Origin: CAIWXH01 sp964555675
GTDB lineage: Bacteria > Chloroflexota > Chloroflexia > Chloroflexales > Chloroflexaceae
Assembly (NCBI GenBank): GCA_964555675.1
Contig: CAZKTU010000035.1
Span: forward strand, 1 to 38,999
DNA length: 38,999 nucleotides
Direction: 5' to 3'
Positions 32,179 to 38,999 of the stretch are shown here, one piece after another. The notes under the pieces were generated by a model that ran no database searches, was not told the origin of the DNA, and worked only from the letters and a program-made list of their open reading frames with translations. Each line of letters starts with the position of its first letter. The first letter of the stretch is position 1. The translations under genes were made by a program, and so were the position numbers.

Positions 32179-33285
32179 CTAGTCAGCGGCTGCGACCTTC
32201 TGCCAGTTGCCCTGGCCCGGGTAGTTCGGGAAGCCCTGCAGACCGCGCCACTTATTCGCCGCGGTGGTCTGGCGGGCCGGCAGGCGATAGGTGGCCAGCA
32301 GGCGCACGGCCAGGGCGGCGCGCAGGCGGGCGGCCTGGGCCTGGTTCACGGCCCCGCCCTTCGCGGCCAGGGCGTTGGCCTTCGCGTCATACTCGGCGGC
32401 CTTGTCGAGGTTCTGGAAGAACTTCGGGTTATCCACCGGCAGCGTGACGGGGTAGACCTGGGTCGAGATATCATTGCAGAGCCGGATCACATCCTGGTCG
32501 TAGGCGCGCCAGTCGAGGCCGAGGGCCGTATAGAACTCGGCCCGGCGGCAATCGTTCAGGTACATCGTCGCGTAGACCGCCAGCAAGAAGAAGCGGATCC
32601 AGCGCCGGTTGCGCGGCTCGTTCAGCAGCTCGGGCTGGCTGCGCATCAGCATCGAGAAGAACTCGCCGTGGCGATACTCGTCGTTGCACCACTCCTCGAA
32701 CCACTTAAAGATCGGGTGGATAATGTTCTGCTGGTTCTTCTCGAGGTGGCGGAAGATATTGATGTAGCGCGAGTAGCCGATCTTCTCGGAGAGATAGACC
32801 GTATAGAAGATGAACTTCGGCTGGAAGAAGGTGTACTTCTTGCGCTTCTGGAGCACGCCCAGGTCGAGCTGCACATTCAGGTCGGCCATGGTCTTGTTGA
32901 GGAAACCCGCGTGGCGGCCCTCGTCGCGACTCATGGTCTTGAAGATCGCCCGCATCGTCGGGTCCTTCAAGTGCTTGACCATCTCGGCGTAGAGGATGCA
33001 GCCCGAGAACTCGGCCGTACACGAGCGCTCGAGGAACTCGATGAAGAGGGGCCTGACCGGCATCTCGTCGAAGTTGGCCAGAAACTCCTCGTTGCGCCGG
33101 AAGTGGGTGCGGTTATAGTCGTGCTCGAACTCGGCGCGGATCCACTCGAACTCGTCGCGCAGCCCGTTCTTGTCGATGTCCAGGGCGTCGATCGCCTTGA
33201 AGTCGGTGGTGTAGAAGCGCGGGGTGAGCACGGCCTCCTGCAGGGCGTGACGGGTGGTCATGCTCAGGTCGGGCATCTGCTCCAT
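32179..33285 (-). CDS. acsF: Aerobic Mg-protoporphyrin IX monomethyl ester cyclase AcsF
   Basis: AcsF is the diiron enzyme that forms ring E of (bacterio)chlorophyll using O2, yielding divinyl protochlorophyllide. The 368-residue protein has the ferritin-like ligand motifs: glutamates in FIEFLERSCTAEFSG (about E83-E92), E122-x2-H125 in SRDEGRHAGFLNK, and E203-x2-H206 in NDEYRHGEFF. The segments RFYTTDFKAIDALDI and HDYNRTHFRRNEEF are typical of the family. GGAG precedes the ATG at 33285 by seven bases. It lies between a small anchored protein and bchH in the bchM operon. The anaerobic alternative BchE is not in the window, and neither Ycf54 nor a recognisable BciE accessory protein is seen. 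Confidence 0.97.
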   Translation of the reverse strand: MEQMPDLSMTTRHALQEAVLTPRFYTTDFKAIDALDIDKNGLRDEFEWIRAEFEHDYNRTHFRRNEEFLANFDEMPVRPLFIEFLERSCTAEFSGCILYAEMVKHLKDPTMRAIFKTMSRDEGRHAGFLNKTMADLNVQLDLGVLQKRKKYTFFQPKFIFYTVYLSEKIGYSRYINIFRHLEKNQQNIIHPIFKWFEEWCNDEYRHGEFFSMLMRSQPELLNEPRNRRWIRFFLLAVYATMYLNDCRRAEFYTALGLDWRAYDQDVIRLCNDISTQVYPVTLPVDNPKFFQNLDKAAEYDAKANALAAKGGAVNQAQAARLRAALAVRLLATYRLPARQTTAANKWRGLQGFPNYPGQGNWQKVAAAD

Positions 33286-33297
33286 CGGGGGCTCCTT

Positions 33298-33337
33298 CTG
33301 CTGAAGGCTGAAGGCTCATGCTTCACCCTTCACCTTC
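33298..33337 (-). repeat. Imperfect GAAGG-type inverted and tandem repeat upstream of acsF
   Basis: The plus strand reads TGAAGGCTGAAGGC (33302-33315), five bases, then CTTCACCCTTCACCTTC (33321-33337). The halves are tandem ~7-base units on each side and largely complementary, forming an imperfect stem in the acsF leader. It could be an mRNA hairpin or an interspersed small repeat. Confidence 0.5.
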
Positions 33338-33348
33338 GTCCATGAAGA

Positions 33349-33681
33349 TTACGGGTGCTCGACGAGTTCGTTGACCTCGACCAGGCTGCTGCGCTTGATC
33401 AGGTTGCGGCGCAGCCAGCTGGCCTTATAGAGCCGAACCGGGCTGGTATAGGTGATCTCGCCGTGGGTCTGGCCCTGGAGGTTGGGCATCTCGACGATCT
33501 CGACCGTATCCCCCGCGTCGATCTCCATGCCGGGCGGCAGATCGACATGGAGGTGGAAATGCTCGTGCTCGCTCTGGAGCCGAACCGTCCCCTCGCCCAC
33601 GCTCAGCGTCTCGCGCTCGTACCAGCGCCAGAGCAGGTAGGCGCCCGCGGCGAGCAGCCCTGCGGCCAACAGCTTGCGCAT
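33349..33681 (-). CDS. Small membrane-anchored protein of unknown function between bchM and acsF
   Basis: I do not recognise this 110-residue product. A basic N-terminus (MRKLL) leads into one membrane segment (about residues 4-20), followed by a soluble, probably beta-rich domain. The domain has alternating histidines, H39, H41, H43 and H45 in SEHEHFHLHVDLPPG, which would face one side of a strand and could bind metal or a tetrapyrrole; the C-terminal part is basic (SWLRRNLIKRSSL). The ATG at 33681 follows GGGGAA. It is 73 bases after bchM and 63 before acsF, all same strand, so it is co-expressed with Mg-branch enzymes. It could be a cyclase accessory or membrane-docking factor, by context only. 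Codon usage matches its neighbours. Confidence 0.75.
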   Translation of the reverse strand: MRKLLAAGLLAAGAYLLWRWYERETLSVGEGTVRLQSEHEHFHLHVDLPPGMEIDAGDTVEIVEMPNLQGQTHGEITYTSPVRLYKASWLRRNLIKRSSLVEVNELVEHP

Positions 33682-33754
33682 AGGTTCCCCTTTCGTCGGG
33701 ACTGAGATCCTCTACGACGTCGTCGGTTGTATCGGGCGGAAGATGGTCAGGGCG

Positions 33755-34432
33755 TCAGGTGCGGCGGGCTTCAACCAGGGTGACGTGGTAGAAGCCGCTG
33801 CTCACCCGCTGGGAGCGGCTGATGGTCATGCCGCAGTCGGCCAGGGTGGCGCGCACCAACTGGTCGGGGATCATCTGGATCTCGGTGCGGCGCTGACCGC
33901 GGGGGAAGAGGCCGCCGACACGGTGCAGGGCGGCCAGCAGCGGACTGTGGGGGGCGTAGGTGAAGAGGAGCGTCCGCTCGCTGAGGCCGGCCAGCCGGGT
34001 CAGCATTGGCGCGAAGAGCGCGGGCGGGTAGTGGATGAGCACGTCGAAGCAGGCCACCAGGTCGTAGCGGCCGCTCAGCTCGTCGAGATCCGAGACGCGA
34101 CAGCTCACCTGCGCGGCGAGGCCGGCAGCCTCGGCGGCCGCGGCCGTGGCCGCGACCATCTGGGGCGCCAGGTCGGCGGCGACCACCGTGAAGCCGCGGC
34201 GGGCCAGGGCCAGGGTGAAGAGGCCCGTGCCGCAGCCGGCGTCGATGGCCGTGGACCCCGCCGGGTAGGACGCGAGCCACTGTTCGGCGTGGCCGAGCAT
34301 CGCGTTGTGGCCCGCCCGAATCGAGCGCCGGATGGGCGAGAGCTCGGCTTGACCATAGATGGCCGACCAGCGCTCGAAGCCGATGCCGTCGAAGTATTGG
34401 CGCAGCTGCGCCTTGTGCTGGGCAGTATCCAC
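33755..34432 (-). CDS. bchM: Mg-protoporphyrin IX methyltransferase BchM
   Basis: BchM transfers a methyl group from SAM to the ring-C propionate of Mg-protoporphyrin IX, the step between BchH and AcsF. The 225-residue class-I methyltransferase has the SAM motif AIDAGCGTGLFTLALARRG (residues 62-80), acidic VVAADLAPQM (motif II), and the BchM-type opening QLRQYFDGIGFERWSAIYG plus VSSGFYHVTLVEA at the end. The start is GTG at 34432 with AGGAT just upstream; there is no better ATG. It is the first gene of bchM-unknown-acsF-bchH, and its promoter carries the same operator as bchN. Another small-molecule methyltransferase is conceivable by fold, but the neighbours make BchM nearly certain. Confidence 0.95.
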   Translation of the reverse strand: MDTAQHKAQLRQYFDGIGFERWSAIYGQAELSPIRRSIRAGHNAMLGHAEQWLASYPAGSTAIDAGCGTGLFTLALARRGFTVVAADLAPQMVAATAAAAEAAGLAAQVSCRVSDLDELSGRYDLVACFDVLIHYPPALFAPMLTRLAGLSERTLLFTYAPHSPLLAALHRVGGLFPRGQRRTEIQMIPDQLVRATLADCGMTISRSQRVSSGFYHVTLVEARRT

Positions 34433-34461
34433 ACAAATCCTGTGTGCTACAGGCGAGGCAC

Positions 34462-34502
34462 GTAGTGCAGAGTAGGAACTACGATAGTGTATCCGGATTA
34501 TA
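34462..34502 (-). promoter_or_regulatory. bchM operon promoter with shared inverted-repeat operator (copy B)
   Basis: The minus strand has TATAAT (34502-34497) followed 14 bases later by the 21-base element at 34482-34462, which on the plus strand reads GTAGT-GCAGAGTAGGA-ACTAC. It differs from copy A upstream of bchN at only two positions. A second possible promoter, TTGACT (34515-34510) with TACACT (34491-34486) at 18 bases, overlaps the first; it would place the element even closer to the start of transcription. The leader to the GTG of bchM is about 50-60 bases. Confidence 0.7.
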
Positions 34503-34517
34503 ACATGATAGTCAACG

Positions 34518-34535
34518 TTGCATGTCTATATGCAA
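34518..34535. promoter_or_regulatory. Perfect palindrome over the -35 region of the bchM promoter
   Basis: TTGCAT-GTCTAT-ATGCAA, two 6-base arms with a 6-base spacer, covers the position where the -35 box of the TATAAT promoter would lie (34520-34525). It is a candidate transcription-factor site; no equivalent is obvious upstream of bchN. Confidence 0.5.
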
Positions 34536-34566
34536 AGGGTGTGCAGCGAAGGAAAATCGCGTTTTT

Positions 34567-34582
34567 GCGCATTCTGATGCGC
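34567..34582. repeat. GCGCAT/ATGCGC palindrome in the bchM upstream region
   Basis: Perfect 6-base arms GCGCAT and ATGCGC surround the 4-base TCTG. It follows a T5 run on the plus strand and therefore is not a terminator in either direction. It may be a further operator of the divergent region. Confidence 0.4.
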
Positions 34583-34684
34583 GTGCCAACGGGGCGCGAT
34601 TCATCTGCCATCTGGCGCATATTCCTGACTTCTCAAGCAATTTGTGACATGGGCGGGGCGCGACAGGCTCTGGTGCCGGCCAGA

Positions 34685-34693
34685 TGCTACAAT
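34685..34693 (+). promoter_or_regulatory. Extended -10 promoter of the diguanylate cyclase gene
   Basis: TGCTACAAT combines the TGn extension with a five-of-six -10 box (34688-34693), while no -35 box fits. Transcription would begin near 34700, which supports translation starting at 34744 rather than at the in-frame ATG at 34684 that lies upstream of this box. Confidence 0.55.
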
Positions 34694-34743
34694 CGGGCCG
34701 CCGGTACGTCGTACGATCTACGCTCAGACGGTCGGAGTTGGGA

Positions 34744-36831
<2,088 letters not shown>

Positions 36832-36865
36832 CGCTGACCGGTTTCGGCAGTGTACGAGCAAATTT

Positions 36866-38999
36866 ATGCAGACCATGACTGCGCCTCAGCAGCGCACCCT
36901 GGCTGAGGCTGTTCCCAATATCGTCTGGACCACAGACGAGCACGGCGCCGTGACCTACCTCAGTCGGCGCTGGTACGACTATACCGGGCAAGGCGAGGCC
37001 GAGGCCATGGGCTTCGGCTTCGTGCAGGCCCTGCACCCCGACGACCAGGCCCGCACCCTGGCCACCTGGGAGCGGGCCTGGCGCGACGGCGCGAGCTACG
37101 AGATCGAGTACCGCATCCGTCGCCACGACGATAGCTACCGCTGGTTCATCGGGCGGGCCTCGCCCGTGCTCGACGAGGCCGGGCGGATCCGCGAGTGGGT
37201 CGGCACCTGCACCGACATCGACGAGCAGAAGCGCAGCCGCGAGTCCCTGGCCTTCCTCGCCCACGCCAGCGCGATGCTGGCCGACTCGCTCGACTACGAG
37301 CAGACCCTGGCGAGCCTGGCCCGCCTGGCCGTGCCCCATATCGCCGATTGGTGCGCAATCGACCTGCGCGCCCCCGACGGCTCGATCAAACGCCTGGCCG
37401 CGGCCCATATCGACCCCGCCAAGGTCGCCCTGGCCGAGGAGATCCTGCAGCGCTACCCCCACGACCCCAACGCCCCCGGCGGCGTGCCCGCGGTGATCAG
37501 GAGCGGGCAGCCCGAGATTGTTCCGGTCATCACCGAGCAGATGGTGCGCGAGGGCATCGCCGACCCCGAGATGCGCGCGATCTTCCTGCGCCTGGGGCTG
37601 CGCTCCTCGATGGTGGTGCCCCTCACGGCGCGCGGCCACGCCCTGGGCGCCCTGACCCTGGTGGCCGCCGAGTCGGGCCGCCACTTCGGCGAGGCCGACC
37701 TGCACCTGGCCGAGGATCTGGCGCGCCGGGCCGCCGTGGCGATCGAGAACGCCCGGCTCTACCGCGAGCTGCGCCAGTTCCGCGAGACCCTCGACCGCAC
37801 CGCCGACTGTGTCTTCATGTTCGACGCCGAGGAGCTGCGCTTCTTTTATGTCAATCAAGGCGCCGTCGAGCAGGTTGGCTACGAACGGGACGAGCTGCTG
37901 GGCATGACGCCCCTGGCGATCAAGCCCCTGTTCAACGAGGCGAGCTTCCGGGCCATGCTCGCCCCCCTGCTCGCCGGCGAGCGCAGCCTGCACACCTTCG
38001 AGACCCTCCATCGGCGCAAAGACGGCCGCGACGTCGAGGTGGAGGTGGCCCTGCAGTATGTCGACCCGCCCGAGGGCGAGCCGCGCTTCGTGGCCGTCGT
38101 GCGCGACATCGGCGAGCGCAAGGCCGCCGAGCGGGCGATCGCCGAGCAGGCCGAGACCCTGCGCTCGCAGGCCCGCCTGATCGACCTGGCCCACGAGGCG
38201 ATCATTGTGCGCGACGAGGCGGGCGCGATCACCAGCTGGAACCGCGGCGCAGAAGAGCTGTACGGCTGGAGCTCGGCCGAGGCCGTGGGTCGGGTCAGCC
38301 ACGAACTGCTCGCCACGCGCCTCGAGGCGGAGCTGCCCTTCAGCGTCAGCGAGCAGGACCGCGCCCTCAGCAGCACGGGCGCCTGGGAGGGCGAGCTGAC
38401 CCACACCCGACGCGACGGGCGCACGATCATCGTCGAGAGCCGGCAGGCCGCCCTGAAGAGCCCCGGCGGGCGCCTGCAGGTCCTCGAGATCAACCGCGAC
38501 ATGACCGAGCGCAAAGAGGCCGAGGCGGCCCGCGAGACCAGCCAGCGGCGCTACAAGGCTCTGGCCGACGCCATGCCGCTGCTGGTCTGGATCGCCGACG
38601 CCGCGGGCGGCCTGATCGACGCAAACCAGCGCTGGGTCGACTACACCGGGGTCAGCCCCACGGCCCTTGGCCGCCAGGGCTGGGATCAGCTGGTTCACCC
38701 TGAGGACCTGGCCCAGACCGCTCGGCGCTGGAGCGAGGCCCTGGCCCAGAGCGGCACCTTCGAGGTCGAGCAGCGGCTGCGCCGCCACGACGGCAGCTAC
38801 CGCTGGCATCTGGTGCGCGCCCAGGCGGTGCGCGACCGCCAGGGCCAGATCGACTACTGGGTGGGCACCAATACCGACATCGACGAGCAGAAGCGGGCCG
38901 AGGAGTACGCCCTCGAGCGCGGCGACATCCTGGCCCGCACCACGCGCCTGCTCGAGGAGCGCAACCGCGAGCTCGACCAGTTCGCCTACATCACCTCGC
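36866..38999 (+). CDS. Multi-PAS/GAF sensor histidine kinase (3' end cut by window)
   Basis: The frame runs from ATG 36866 (a second ATG at 36875 is equally possible; neither has a good ribosome site) through 711 codons to the window edge. Domain order: PAS (about 12-125), GAF (130-300), PAS (305-425), PAS (432-555), PAS (562-680), then a helix ending RNRELDQFAYITS, which is the usual entrance to a HisKA dimerisation domain with ASHDL-type H box just beyond the window. No membrane segment is seen, so it is cytoplasmic. The first and last PAS domains resemble each other (both with HPxD, RRHDxSYRW and TDIDEQKR), suggesting duplication. It follows the diguanylate cyclase by 34 bases and likely shares its transcript. 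The signal is unknown. Confidence 0.88.
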   Translation, partial: MQTMTAPQQRTLAEAVPNIVWTTDEHGAVTYLSRRWYDYTGQGEAEAMGFGFVQALHPDDQARTLATWERAWRDGASYEIEYRIRRHDDSYRWFIGRASPVLDEAGRIREWVGTCTDIDEQKRSRESLAFLAHASAMLADSLDYEQTLASLARLAVPHIADWCAIDLRAPDGSIKRLAAAHIDPAKVALAEEILQRYPHDPNAPGGVPAVIRSGQPEIVPVITEQMVREGIADPEMRAIFLRLGLRSSMVVPLTARGHALGALTLVAAESGRHFGEADLHLAEDLARRAAVAIENARLYRELRQFRETLDRTADCVFMFDAEELRFFYVNQGAVEQVGYERDELLGMTPLAIKPLFNEASFRAMLAPLLAGERSLHTFETLHRRKDGRDVEVEVALQYVDPPEGEPRFVAVVRDIGERKAAERAIAEQAETLRSQARLIDLAHEAIIVRDEAGAITSWNRGAEELYGWSSAEAVGRVSHELLATRLEAELPFSVSEQDRALSSTGAWEGELTHTRRDGRTIIVESRQAALKSPGGRLQVLEINRDMTERKEAEAARETSQRRYKALADAMPLLVWIADAAGGLIDANQRWVDYTGVSPTALGRQGWDQLVHPEDLAQTARRWSEALAQSGTFEVEQRLRRHDGSYRWHLVRAQAVRDRQGQIDYWVGTNTDIDEQKRAEEYALERGDILARTTRLLEERNRELDQFAYITS

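Larger units (their letters stand above)
34433..34743. other. Divergent intergenic region, bchM operon / diguanylate cyclase
   Basis: This 311-base region has no gene. It is more A/T-rich than its surroundings and dense in symmetry: the bchM promoter/operator (34462-34502), a TTGCAT-N6-ATGCAA palindrome (34518-34535), a GCGCAT-TCTG-ATGCGC palindrome (34567-34582), and the plus-strand extended -10 element (34685-34693). It therefore looks like a regulatory hub between pigment genes and a signalling operon. Confidence 0.7.

Noticed and set aside
28443..32447. A 1334-codon open frame on the strand opposite bchH
   Set aside because: It is a shadow of the GC-rich bchH codons: low-complexity Ala/Gly/Asp/Gln composition, no motifs, while the other strand encodes a clear BchH. 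The same applies to long antisense frames over bchL-bchB, bchN, sulP, hemA and the sensor genes.
33714..33723. Self-complementary ACGACGTCGT between bchM and the 110-residue gene
   Set aside because: Ten bases without a spacer in GC-rich DNA; a similar GACGACGTCG occurs by chance at the 3' end of bchL, so it is not informative.
34490..34505. PpsR/CrtJ-type TGT-N12-ACA site over the bchM -10 box
   Set aside because: Copy B fits the pattern, but the corresponding copy A upstream of bchN does not, and the pattern is too short to be convincing alone.

Overview
The window is a very GC-rich, densely packed chromosomal stretch whose core (about 5.8-34.4 kb) is a bacteriochlorophyll and heme biosynthesis supercluster. 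It carries the dark protochlorophyllide reductase genes (bchN, bchB, bchL), a BciB-like 8-vinyl reductase, Mg-chelatase bchH, bchM and the oxygen-dependent cyclase acsF. With these lies an almost complete route from glutamyl-tRNA to protoporphyrin by the C5 pathway (hemA, hemL, hemB, hemC, hemD, hemE, hemF, hemN and a protoporphyrinogen oxidase). Separate small SecD and SecF, a BciB-type reductase, AcsF, the C5 pathway and multi-PAS/GAF sensors together suggest a filamentous anoxygenic phototroph of the Chloroflexota (Chloroflexales-like). This is inference from gene content; no rRNA or other phylogenetic marker is present.

Layout. 1-3.1 kb: secD-secF and a membrane-anchored DsbA-like thiol oxidoreductase, all on the minus strand and served by consensus sigma70-type promoters. 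3.35-4.5 kb: a plus-strand histidine kinase whose 3' end overlaps the convergent gene that follows. 4.5-10.8 kb, minus strand: the operon bchN-bchB-bciB-bchL plus an unrecognised polytopic, histidine-rich membrane protein. 10.9-11.85 kb: hemF, divergent from a SulP-family anion transporter (11.9-13.7 kb). 13.7-15.7 kb: a fused CoA-transferase with an extra C-terminal domain. 15.75-22.2 kb, minus strand: the tight operon hemA-hemC-hemD-hemB-hemE-hemL. 22.4-28.2 kb: hemN, an orphan family-5 solute-binding lipoprotein, protoporphyrinogen oxidase and a PucC-family transporter. 28.3-34.4 kb: bchM, a 110-residue unknown, acsF and bchH. 34.7-39 kb, plus strand: a PAS-GAF-GAF diguanylate cyclase followed by a multi-PAS/GAF sensor kinase cut by the window end.

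How it works together: hemA/hemL make 5-aminolevulinate and hemB/C/D/E take it to coproporphyrinogen III. HemN or HemF, then the protoporphyrinogen oxidase, give protoporphyrin IX. BchH, BchM and AcsF channel this into the Mg branch, and BchL/N/B with the BciB-like protein continue towards bacteriochlorophyll. The two bacteriochlorophyll-specific operons start with a nearly identical promoter/operator block (a TATAAT box followed by a 21-bp inverted-repeat element with 19 of 21 positions identical). I did not find this block in front of the heme operons, so it is the best candidate here for an undescribed pigment regulon. Two small puzzles sit inside the bch operons: the membrane protein after bchL and the His-patterned anchored protein between bchM and acsF. 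Both are candidate unknown pigment-biosynthesis factors.
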